This document shows, piece by piece, positions 1 to 10,955 of a stretch of 64,000 nucleotides of DNA. The position numbers and the translations under genes are program-made. Under the pieces are notes generated by a model. It did no database searches. It was not told where the DNA came from and worked only from the letters and a program-made list of their open reading frames with translations. The stretch's first letter is position 1. Each line of letters opens with the position of its first letter. Source of the DNA: Struthidea cinerea (taxonomy: Eukaryota > Chordata > Aves > Passeriformes > Corcoracidae); NCBI GenBank assembly GCA_013397865.1, contig VZTI01001126.1:124001-188000 (forward strand). The letters are read 5' to 3'.

Positions 1-904
1 TGGAAATCAGGAGTTAGGAAGTACTGCTCTTTGGCCAAAGATGAAAACTTTAGGTCATAATAGGGAAAATGAATAAAATTTCAGTGCATATTCACAGTCT
101 TTCCAAGTTTAACTAAGCAAAGACTATAGACATTGTATGTTTGAACTCTCTTCAGTGCTGAAAAACAGGAGTAGTAAGCACAGAACTCTAACACTGCTAC
201 ATACTGCATCTCATACTTTCAAATCAGAGTTATTATTCAGAACAGGTGGGATTCCTATTTTGAAAGGATTATCTTTTTCAGATATAATTTACTGCAGTTT
301 TCATTATAGCTGTTTGGTCAGCAGCTCCTAAACAGGGAAAGCCCCTGTGCTGGAGGCCATGTCAGGTCCATGTCAGAAATGCAGTAAACACAGATTAGCT
401 GTGCAGGACCTGTAGGTGGTTATTTAACGAAGTCTGTGGGGACTCTGTCCCATTGCTTGGAAAAACATGGAGTTACTGCAAGATGTGACAGCATGACTTT
501 GCAACCACCACATTTTAAGTGAGAAGGTTATTTTGATTTCTTGACTTATCACCACAGTGAAATAGCATCTGTGAGAGAATACACTCATATGTTATGTTCA
601 ACAGAATATTTGTCAACTAAAACAATTTTAATATTTGAAATGAGTCAGTTGAAGTGGACTTACAAATGCGACTTTGATAACTAGAGAGAAATGTCTTTTT
701 TTGTGGCTGATGTGCCTAAGCTGTACTTACTTACATGACAAAATATATCTTTTGACACCAAAATATGAAACTTGGAACAAGATCTCTAAAATGAAGTTTG
801 CTAGGCTTCATTCCTGCAAATTGGTGAGTGCCTCCTGTGATTTTGCTGTATGTGTTCATTCTATATTTAAGTATTTGGAGACATGTCAGTAGGTAGGGCT
901 TTTG

Positions 905-1182
905 GCTTTCATATACCTCTTCGGGTTTTTATTTGTTTGGGTTTTTTTTTCTTGATATTTAAGTATAAAAAGCAAAGCAGAATGTTTTGCATGTGTAAAA
1001 TCAAACAATTCTCTCTTTTGGTTTTATTTATAGACTTGGCAATGCTTTCATATACCTCTTCGGGTTTTTATTTGTTTGGGTTTTTTTTTCTTGATATTTA
1101 AGTATAAAAAGCAAAGCAGAATGTTTTGCATGTGTAAAATCAAACAATTCTCTCTTTTGGTTTTATTTATAGACTTGGCAAT
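905..1182. repeat. perfect tandem duplication, 2 x 139 bp
   Basis: Copy 1 is 905-1043 and copy 2 is 1044-1182, followed by four more matching bases (gctt). I find no difference between the copies, including the nine-T run in each. The unit is unremarkable AT-rich sequence ending in tatagacttggcaat. It is either a very recent duplication or an assembly duplication. Confidence 0.95.
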
Positions 1183-1427
1183 GCTTAGAAGTGGTCTTAC
1201 ATAGTTCTCTGCACTCAGTCATTAAACTGATTAGTCAGTTTTTATAATATAATTCTCATACTTTATATACAGACATTATTGTATTACAGAGGTAAAATAC
1301 TGGCATTTTCGAATGTATTGCATTACAAAGATAAAACACTCACACTCTCATGGAGCTTATCTTTCACATCATTGTAGGAATTCAGCATCAGATGCATTTC
1401 ACTGAACTTTCTGGTTGTTTTGGGGGG

Positions 1428-2100
1428 ATTGCCCGATCTGGTTGCCTGGGCGAGGTGAGCCTGCAGCAGCTCCCTATGCCCGTGAGAGCCTGCAGTGATG
1501 CTCAGCAGTTCCCAGTGCATGCACAGCTCTGTGTGTGGCTGGCCACCTGCAGCAGCAGAGTCACGAACAGAAACAGCCCCAAGAGCCTCCGGCTGTCTGA
1601 CTGATTGGGATGGATCCCGTTAGTGCAAAGCTCGTGTGCATACACGCGTGGACCCCTCCCTGCCGCAGCTGGCCTTAGGCACCCAGCCTGCCTGGGACCT
1701 GGCCCTGGATGCCCAGCTAGCCCCAGCTGCTGGCAGCAGCAGCAGCAGCAGTACCTGCTCCCAAGCCTCTTACTGTAATTGCTGGCTGTTTGATGGCTGC
1801 TGGCAATCCCACACTGGCAGTCACACCCACAACAACGTATCTAATCACCTTCCATAGCTGCTGGCACCCTGGATACATGTATCCCTGTAACCTATGGCCC
1901 CTTGTCCAGTTGCCACCACTCAGACCTCTGACACATTCTTTTTTCTCCTGCTGCTGCCACCACAGGATCCTGGGCTCACAGTCCCATACCAGTGGTGGGC
2001 ACCTGTGCCTCCTTTCACATCCATGCACATGGAGTAGGGACCCCTCAACCAGAAGAGTCACAATCAGGCCCTTTTGTCCCCTTGCCTGTCCATTTTCGTG
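1428..2100. other. GC-rich patch with a short CAG repeat, unclassified
   Basis: This patch stands out from the AT-rich surroundings. The first part (to about 1670) has roughly ten CpGs. The second part is C/T-rich with many ctgctgg and ccctgg words and includes six CAG units at 1734-1751. Open frames of about 115 codons exist on both strands but resemble no known protein and are typical of stop-poor GC-rich DNA. It could be an old interspersed repeat, an LTR remnant or a regulatory patch. Confidence 0.4.
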
Positions 2101-4229
2101 CCTATTTTCTTCCTTAATCCACCTTGATTTAATCTAAGTGCAATCATGAGATCAAGATTCTGAGTAGCATTGGGAAAATATTTCTTTTGTCAGGTGCAGT
2201 GGTTTTGGCACAGGGATTTCCAAAGGCTGTTCTGATGTCCTTGTGTCCTTCCTTGCTGCCTAAGTGTTAAGAGAGATTTGTGTGCATGCTGTGTGCCTCT
2301 GAGGGTCTACTGGCGTTGATGGGGAACACATGTATGAAAAGTATCAACTGACAATTAGGAGGCAAGAAATGAAGCTTTCAAAAAAATTAGTTTATCTTTT
2401 TTTTTCTCCCCAAAAAATCTGAAGACTACAGAAGTAGTGCTCTAGTTGCAGGTCATTAAACCAGTAGAATGAAACCCTTACTTACCTGCTAAAATCTTCA
2501 GAGTACAGCTAAGCGTACCTTAACAGTATATATCCTTGAAAAGTAGTCTTTAAAACACAGAGGATCTTTGAAATGGTGGTGGCAGCTCAAACCTATAAAA
2601 AATGCCAATGAGTCTCACCATTGGTCAACTTCTATTTGGAAATGTGTAAGCTTAAAACCAAAAGGCACAAATAATGTATTGTTCCAAAATCTACCAGCAA
2701 GTTCTAGTAAACATTGAATTGATTTTCCTTTTTTCTCCTTTCGGCAGCTGCTAGTCTGATTCGAACTGTTTATTCATAGGATGAAAGAGATGTTTTTAAG
2801 TATTCTCAACAGTTCCAAGTGATTGATGTAAATTTAAAAAAAATGCTACTCTGATTTGAAAGAGAGTTGCTAGGAAACATGCAGTTTGAAGATGAAATCT
2901 CCCACTGAGCTTGTCTTTGGCTGTAGAATAGGAAGTATGTTATAGGGTGTCCTGAGTTACAGATTATATGGATAAACTGTTAAATTTTTATGTATATAAA
3001 TACATCTGCTGTGAACTTACTGAATATACGATTCATTCCCATATCTCCATTTACTGATGAATAAAAAGGTATTACTAAGTTCAAGAAAATGTGAAAATCA
3101 AATGAAAATGCCAAGAGCATGATAAAGATTTTCATACAGTCTTCATTTCGTTTTTCTGAAACATAAAATGATTGTTTTTTTCTTAGAAATTGATGTCTTT
3201 AAGATTTAATTTCAAGATGATGTTCTGATTAGTACATTCTTTTCTTTTGTAAACTTCAACAAAATTTAAAGCTCAAAAAGGTAACAGCAGTTATACACTT
3301 AATTTTTCTGAAGCAGTTAATGTGTTTTGTCTCTTAAAAGTTATTGGCCAAAGTAACCTAAAAATCCGTGTTATCATGAAGGAATACCCAGTTTTAATAA
3401 TGGATATTTATTTGTGTTAATGGGTGATGTTTTTTCATGCTGACTTTAGAGACTTGGGTGTGTTTGGTTACATTGGAGTCAAATTTAAACTGCTTAGTCT
3501 TTAAGACACAAGTGGAAGGTACTTGTACGTGTGGGAACAGAGTAGTATGCTGTTCTGTGGGATGCTCAGGACTTGGCAGGAGGTTTATTGATTTTTGCTG
3601 CTGAAATATTTTACCAGGCAGTCTTCAAGCAGCAAAGCCCTCACAGCAAGCTTTCAGAAAAGTGAGTAATGCCTGCGAGTTATGACAGTAGTAAGCGATC
3701 TTTTTCTTATTTTTTATGTTAGAAGAAAGAGCAACCAGTTGCTGATAGAGCAAAAAGTGTGGATAGGGACTGTTTGTCTGACCCTTTGTTGTTGACGTGA
3801 TGATTAAAGACAATGCTTAAGTACCACTAAGCAACACTTCATGATCTGAAAGTATTTCAAAACTGTGTTTTTGCAGCTGACTTAAGAAAAGTAACTAAAC
3901 TGTATTAATAAGTAGTAATAATTAGTAATAAAGCTGAGTTGTTGTGCTTACCACAAATTAGAAGATGCCTAATGTTCCTGAAAATATATGTTTGTAATAG
4001 TATTACCAGATGACCCTTCATTACAGAGGTGTTGGTTAACTGCAGGCTGAGACAGATGTGTGGCTGCTCTAAGGCCCTTGTAGGGAAGAGAATTTATATT
4101 GTTTCATAATGAATCTGTGGATGCAAATAAGAAAAATAAGACATAGTAGTAGTTGCATGAACTATGAGGACAAAATAACAAAGAGACAAAACAGAAATAA
4201 TGAAAACAGGAAGGATGATACAGCCTGTG

Positions 4230-5115
4230 TTGGTGCATTCTTCCTCAAGTGCAGGAACCTGCATTTGCCTTCTTTGAATTTCAGACAATTCCTCTCTGCC
4301 CGTCTCTCCAGCCTCCTGAGGCCCTTCTGAAGGGCTCACAGCACTCTGGGGTATCAGCCCTCCGGTCAGGTTTGTGTTGTCAGTGAACTTACTGAGGATG
4401 CAGCTCCATCCAAGTCATCGATGAATATGTTAAACCATACTGGGCCCAGTACTGAACCTTGGGGGACACCACTAGTGACAGGAGTCCAGCTAAACCCTGT
4501 GCCACTTATTACGTCACTATGGGATCTGCCGTTCAGCCAGTTCTCAATCCACCTCGCTGTCCACTGATCCAGCCTGCACTTCCAGAGTTTTCCTATGAGG
4601 ATGTGGTGCAAGACAGTGTTGAAAGCCTTGCTGAAGTCGAGTTAGAAAATATCCACTGCTCTCCCCTCATTCATCCAGGTAGTTGTTTCATTGTAGAAGG
4701 CAATGAGGTTGGTCAAGTGTGATTTACTTTTAGGGAATCTGTGTTGCCTACTCCTGATCGCCTTCTTGTCATCTCTGTGGATAGAGATGGCCTTGAGAAT
4801 GAGGTACTACATCAGCTTTCTGAGGATAGAGGTGAGGCTGACTTTTTTGAAGACCGGGGTGGCCTTTGCTTTCTTCCAGTCCTCAAGGACCTTTTCTGAT
4901 CACCACAGCCTTTCAAAGATAATTCCAAGCAGGCTTGTTAGGGTGTTCATCAGCTCTCTCAGAGCATCCTCTTGTAACCAGTGTTCCCACTCCATTTAGC
5001 AACGGGCCCACGTTATCCTTTGTTTTCCTTTTGTTATTGGTGTAGTTGAAGACGCCCTTCTTGTCTTTCCTGGCATCCTCGTCCAGATTTAATTCCAGAT
5101 GGAATTAAATTCCAG
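4230..5115 (-). mobile_element. CR1 LINE fragment (reverse transcriptase region)
   Basis: On the minus strand this encodes a decayed piece of the CR1 ORF2 reverse transcriptase, including PVTSGVPQGSVLGPVWFNIF and the following IDDLD (about 4430-4500), preceded by a WIENWLNGR block. The ADD-type catalytic box that should follow is damaged, and frameshifts break the frame. The typical CR1 3' tail is not seen, so the copy is truncated at both ends; limits are approximate. It is antisense to CNTN1. Confidence 0.82.
5087..5110. repeat. 11-bp inverted repeat with 2-nt spacer
   Basis: The arms atttaattcca and tggaattaaat pair perfectly around ga. Three short ccagat words overlap it. It lies at the edge of the CR1 fragment and may mark an insertion or repair junction rather than a functional hairpin. 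Confidence 0.7.
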
Positions 5116-7910
5116 ATCACCTCCAAGATACTGGTTCTTTGTATTTCTAAGTCAGTATTAAGCAAAATTACAGAGCTGGTGGAGTTATCCAGTAGCGATA
5201 GAATCACTAGCTAATTTAGCCTGTTAAAATATATTAATAAACTGATTCTGGGTTTTGGGGTTTTTCTGTTATTGGTTGTTTAGCACCTGTAAGCAGTTTA
5301 AAAAATTGAGTTATTGGAGGGGAAGAATTAGACTGCGCTTTGCTCCAACTTTGTGCTTCTTTGTTACGTGATTGCATATTGTCCTTGAAATTGTAAATTC
5401 TGTTCAAGAAGAGTGTCTTATTTATGGGCTATCAAATTGATGTGCTTTTTAGCTGGATTTCATTCATGTGAAATGGAGACTGTAGCTGTACTCTTTATAT
5501 AGGATGAAGTGGAAAATACTAGAAGCACGACTGTTGGTGATGGACTGTTTGGGCCAGCAGGCAGTATTGTGAGCAGTAGATTTGAGATTCCATTTCCACT
5601 TGAACAAATCTGTCAAAAACGAAGGTTATAATTATAGAAATCAAAAGGAATTGGAGTGTTTCTACAAGCTTTTATGAAGGGAACTACAGTCACTTTTGGA
5701 CTCTAAGTGAGAGCCAGCTGACACTTAGAATCTTCTGTAGATGGAGCAGTGCAGCAGGGCTGGCTTGGAACTTTGCTCACAGCAATTCCAGACCACTGGA
5801 ATGAGACAAATGTGTGTAGTGGCAAGGAACTTGACTGTCATCACTTTTCCAGTAATAGAGAAAGCTAGTAATTGCTGGTGGCTAAAGTATTGGCTTCAGG
5901 AGTAAATTGATGGGTGATGGTTGAGAAGCCAGACTTATGAACAAGACTCAGTGCCCTTTTTAATGGCATGTTTTTACCTAGATTATCAAAATTCGTTCAT
6001 TGATTACAAAATTAATTTGCAAAGGCCAAAATAGCAGAAAAGGACAAAGAGTGATACAATAAATAATATGCAATGTACATAATTATTTTTTAAAATTAAA
6101 AAGTTTCTTGGTAATTTTACATACTGAGCAACTAATAAGATTTGTGAGGAGTTACTTACCATAGGAGAAAATGCCAACTCTGTTAAGAAAATAAAGATGA
6201 GGAGCAATTACATGCTTACGAAAATCACTGAAAGAGTCTGAAGTAAAAACAAATACAAAACACTGATTAGGCTGAAGTATTGTGTGACTCCTAAAAGACT
6301 TTGATTATAACTTGCCACTGCGTTAATTTGCTAGCGAATTATTGCAATTATATATATTCATGTTTTGAAAAAGGGTAGAGAACCACAGATTTCTTCTAGA
6401 TGGTTGTATCTATTTATAGTCTAATCTGGACGGAGTCTCTACCAATTCTAAAACTTGAATGTCTATAATTATCATAATATACCAGGAAATGAGGATCACA
6501 ACAAGCATCTCGATTTACCTCTCCTAGCTAAGTGTACCATGCCAGAGCTCCCAAACACTTTCTTTTGCCCCCTCTCTTCCCCATCAGTACTTGGGGTTCC
6601 TGACTGGAGCCCTGAGTGGATGTCAGGGGCTGATGCAGTAATCACGCTGCTCCTGCTCTGAAAGCCTTGGCAGGCGAGGTTCAGGAAAGCTCTTCCACGG
6701 TAAATGTTGAGATTTACTGACAGAGGCAACTGGTAATTCTCATACACCTTTATCTGCCTGTGTCTCCTTTGCTTTCCCTCTCTGCCTGTCTTTCTACCTG
6801 CCCTTTTGGGTTGGTTTATTTCTTCCATCTTCCCACACATCACTTACATGTCCCACGTGACATCCCTTCCCTCTGTAGTGTTGAGATCTTTTCTTTGCCT
6901 CCTCTTCCCCCCTTCAACATGCCCCACTGTTGCTCTGCTTTCCCTTGTCTATCCCTATCCCTTCTTGGTTCCAAATCTGGTAGATTATGTACCTTATTTT
7001 TGCTGCCTTTGATCTTAACAATCTTTATTCAACTGACTTCAATTACCTGCTGTTTGTAATTTCTTTTTGTGTCTCCCCTAAAAATGCTTTATGTCCTTGC
7101 AAAACGATGATGTCATCTGCATGTTTGGATTTAGCAGGGAAGTGATGGAAAACACTGTCTGCTTCCATAGCTGTAAAATAGGTGTCTTTTTCTCCTTAGT
7201 AAATGCCAAAATACACTGAAGATCTGAAGAAAGCTACACAGGATATGGCAAAAAATGTAGACAATTTCCTAAAGTGCATTTTGAGAGATTAAAGAATCCT
7301 TACTATTGGATACTGTAGAGGGACAGGTTTACCCTTGTGTCCTGGGAACACCTCTCATCCTAATGAAGCATCACGAGATGAATACAAGCCTCCAGAAGCA
7401 CTCTGGCAGGTCCCTGGGTTCAAAATTGAACATGCTTCCCATTCAGCAGCCAATACCCCAATTTTTCCACCTCCTTTGGGAGGATTGCACTCCAGACAGC
7501 TCACCAGGAGTTGTTTTTTTGAATTTAGCAAGGCAAAGGCTCTGCAGTGGTGACTGGCTCTTTTGGGAAACTGAACAGTCAAAATGGACCTAAGTGTGTT
7601 AATAAGTATTAGATAGTAATGGTTGCAGTTAAATGCCTGCTCATTTTATTACATATTTTTAAAATGTCTCACTTGTTTTCTAAAATTGTGGTGCTTTGTT
7701 TAGAAAAAGAAGGATCGTGTACTGTGCAGACTGAAGGAAGTATGTTTAGGTATTGTAGTCACTCTGCTTTTTCAGAGGAGAAAAGCGACTCAGCTGTTCT
7801 TTTGTTTGGGAATGATTTTTACTTAGGCAGCGATATCCTTCTCACTCTGCAAAGAAAAAAGGTTGAGAGCTGTAAAGCAGAAGAGGCAGTAGCTTGTGCT
7901 GCCTGAGCAC

Positions 7911-8130
7911 TGCAGCCCCCGGTGCTGCCTCCGGCGCCAGTGCTGCTACCTCAGATACGCCAGGACGGCTCCTTGGGCGGCTGGGTGGTAACACTGCACA
8001 TCCACAGCACCTCACACGTACAGCGATAGCCTGCGTGCTGTCTCATCTCGTAGCAGGCAGTTCTGCCAAAATTCAGCAGAGCGATGTGAAACAGCTTCTC
8101 GCCCACAAGCTGAGATGAATCGGGAGGGAT
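7911..8130. promoter_or_regulatory. small CpG-rich patch, possible regulatory element or 5' exon
   Basis: About a dozen CpGs occur in 220 bp, against a background where CpG is rare. It lies about 2.7 kb upstream of the first coding exon. No TATA box, transcription start or clear splice donor can be assigned, so the role is inferred only from composition and position. It is below the usual size for a CpG island. Confidence 0.3.
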
Positions 8131-9658
8131 GGCTGTGCTATATGAACAGAACCCACTCAGCTGAAACAAGTGAGAGTAGGGAAAGGATTTAAATCCTGGC
8201 AGGGTGGATAGTTTTGTCTCTGAATAAAATGAGGTATTTATAGCATTTACTGACACAATTTTTATTTACTGTAATTGGAACCATTGTTCGCACTATTTTT
8301 TTTTCTGAGCCAGCAAAAAGGGATTTTTGGAGAGCTAGAGGACATTGTATCTTCCCAAAATCAAACCTAAATTCTGCTAAAGAGAGGGAGGAGGAATCTT
8401 CCATCTATGACTATACTGTCAGAGAACACAGTGCTCTTAACAGTCTCCGCTATCACTACACTTGAACACAGTTATTATCACCATAAGCTGCTGTGTAATT
8501 ACCGTTGTTCCCAAAAGAGTTCCTGTTTCTTCACTATTTAATTATGTGCATTATTTCAGCATAACTATGCAATTTTACTCATGTCATTTGGAAACAAATG
8601 TTTCAGGCAAGGCAGTGTCAAATCACAAGGATGTCATAGCCAGGGCATGGCTGCTGGAAAAGTATACAAAGTTATTTGTTGCTCTGACCTACCACTGTCT
8701 TCTGGATGAATCATACATACACAGTAGTTCATACCTTGGTCAACGTAGATGCCTGAAATAGTTGTGGATGCCTTTGTGTGACAGTCTGAAGAAACTTTAG
8801 TGCCAACAGAAGTGAGAAGGGAAAGACGTTTATAAATTTATTTATAAATTCTTCCCCTTGGATCCAGCTACAGTAAGCATACGCTTTTGGTTGCCAATGT
8901 AAGAGCCTTTTTCTAGGGAATATTTCTAAATAAAACTCAGTGCTGGGGAATCACTGCTTAACTCTTGTCTATGTTTTGCTGAGCACCTTTTTCATATAAC
9001 ACCTGTAACGGTAGGGTCATATAGCTTTTAACTTTTTATTAAGGATTTAATCTGCTAAAAATAAGGAAAAATGTGACATGCAACAGGTCCTGTAATTTCT
9101 GAGCCAAAAGATTTTTCTTGTGATATTTCTTCTCATTTTCCTGCACTGTGAGTTTATCAAAACACTCGTGAAACTCTGTTGTAAGGAAAGTTCAGTGTTT
9201 GAGGCATGTTCAAATGAACATCTTAGCATTATTCTGAGAAAGAAGGGACAAGTAAAAGGCCCCAATGGCCAAGACACATTCCTAGCCACCTCAAGGGGAG
9301 ACATGAGACAAATACACTGCAGCAGGCATGTCTGCCAGCAGCTCAGATGAGAGGCTCTCTGTAACAAGGCAGGATTTATCCCAGCCATGCTTAGGGAGTC
9401 AAGTATGTTTGCACTTGTCCTTAGTAATTTAACATTTCCCCTTTCTTGGTGTTGGAGATGGGAAACAGGGCAGTTTCAAAACAAAATCTAAAACATTTGG
9501 ATTTTGGAAATGAAAAACTTAGTTAAAATTTTGACATGGACAGGGCAAGAGTCATGGTAAAAGGTGGAAGTCACTGTCAGAGTCATCAGTGACTGGCACG
9601 GGAGGCTGGAAAGCAGGAGCATTGAGATTACACCTTGCAAAAAGTGACAATGCAGTAT

Positions 9659-9785
9659 TAGAATCATAGAATCATTTACACTGGAAAAGACCTCTTGAGA
9701 GTAGTGAGTCCAACTGCTAACCCAGCACTGCCTGAATCTACCACTAAACAATGTCCCTAAGTGCCACATCTACAAGTCTTCTTTT
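9659..9785 (-). mobile_element. CR1 LINE 3'-end fragment
   Basis: The + strand begins with tagaatcatagaatca and ggaaaagacctct, the reverse complement of the CR1 3' terminus with its short ATTCTATG-type repeats, and continues with ccaactgctaacccagcactg and aagtgccacatctacaa, shared with the CR1 copy at 46370. A severely 5'-truncated insertion, antisense to CNTN1. Confidence 0.85.
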
Positions 9786-10827
9786 TTAGCATGCGCCATG
9801 TTCTGGGATGCATGTTACTGAAGGGTGTTTAAGTATGTATAAGCATATTTTAACTGAAATGGTAACAAAATGAATATACTGAGAGGACTGGATGATATCA
9901 GCATGTGCCTGAGATACAATATTCTGTCAATGATAAGCTGGAAGCCTTGCTTCGTGTGAAGTTCTTAACCAGTGTTACAGCAGAACCCATCAAGAAGCAA
10001 GAACAAGATGTGATGAATGTAAAGGATGCATTTATATATTCATGACAAGAAATCCATCAAAAAACCCCAGAGAATTGCACACTGAAAACATGATGACACA
10101 TTTCCCTAAAGAAATAGATAATAGTCCCCAGCAAGAAACAAAAAGCTAGCAAAATATTCTGATTGAAAGTAGTAACAAATATTACAGAAGTGTTCTGAAA
10201 AAATGGTTATAAAATCTTAGAATGTTGAAAAGAAGCTGCATGCTTTTGTAGCTTGGTTTTAGTATATATACAGGCAGAGTTTCTCCCATATGGAAAAGGG
10301 AAACCTTTGAAAACAACATTGCAATAATGATTTATATTCAGCATTTAAAAGGAAACTCATAAAAAATAAAACCGCCTTTGTGCAGGACCATTAATTTTAT
10401 ATTTAAAGTTTAAAATAATGATATACTAGACAAAATACTTGAATTCAGAAAGAGATTAATGTACTTCAGTTTCACTGTAGTCTTCTTTTTACAGACTTTG
10501 AAGTAATGAATTGAAATGTAGTATTTACTGAGATGAAGAAGGATAGAATCTGGAAGATAAGTGTAAAAAGGGATGTTATGCTTTTAACATTTACCATATT
10601 ATTGCTATCACCAGAAAATCTGACTACTCTGAAACAGTGTGCTCTCTGAATAATGGAGATCATTAATTTGATCCAGAAATTGTGATGATGAATTTATTAT
10701 TCAAAAGACTCTATCCTATATTAACTCTTAAGTATTCAGTTTAGTCACCTAATCTGCCAGGCCAAATGTGATATGAGATAAAGCCTTATGTTGGAATTAT
10801 TCACACTCTCTTCTTTCTCCGTAACAG

Positions 10828-10955
10828 GCATTTTTAGCTCTGAAGGATGGTATTGCAGTGCACTATTCCTTTTGAGATAATGGCTGAACAGAAGATAACC
10901 ATTTGGTTCTTCATCTGTCATCTTATTACACCCTGTTTTGTCTACTCCCTGGCAG
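10828..10955 (+). CDS. CNTN1: CNTN1 coding exon 1: end of 5' UTR, start codon, signal peptide
   Basis: The exon starts after the acceptor gtaacag (AG at 10826-10827), so at least one non-coding exon lies upstream. The chosen ATG is at 10880-10882; coding is 10880-10955 and the donor gtaag begins at 10956 (phase 1). The 25 encoded residues have a short n-region (MAEQK), a hydrophobic core (ITIWFFICHLI) and a small-residue end (SLA), a normal signal peptide. An in-frame ATG at 10847-10849 also has a good context (A at -3, G at +4) and would add 11 residues. I prefer 10880 because it gives the usual short n-region and lines up better with the start of mammalian contactin-1 as I remember it. Confidence 0.85.

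Larger units (their letters stand above)
1..10827. other. upstream or 5' intronic sequence of CNTN1, no gene recognised
   Basis: AT-rich sequence without a convincing coding exon on either strand. It holds a perfect 139-bp tandem duplication, a CAG-repeat GC patch, a long CR1 fragment, a small CpG-rich patch near 8.0 kb and a CR1 tail near 9.7 kb, each listed separately. Because the first coding exon begins at a splice acceptor, this stretch is probably a 5' UTR intron. A non-coding exon or promoter may be here but cannot be picked out by eye. Confidence 0.6.

Noticed and set aside
6496..6843. 115-codon minus-strand open frame in the 5' region
   Set aside because: Its charged, low-complexity start reflects pyrimidine-rich + strand sequence; no homology recognised.
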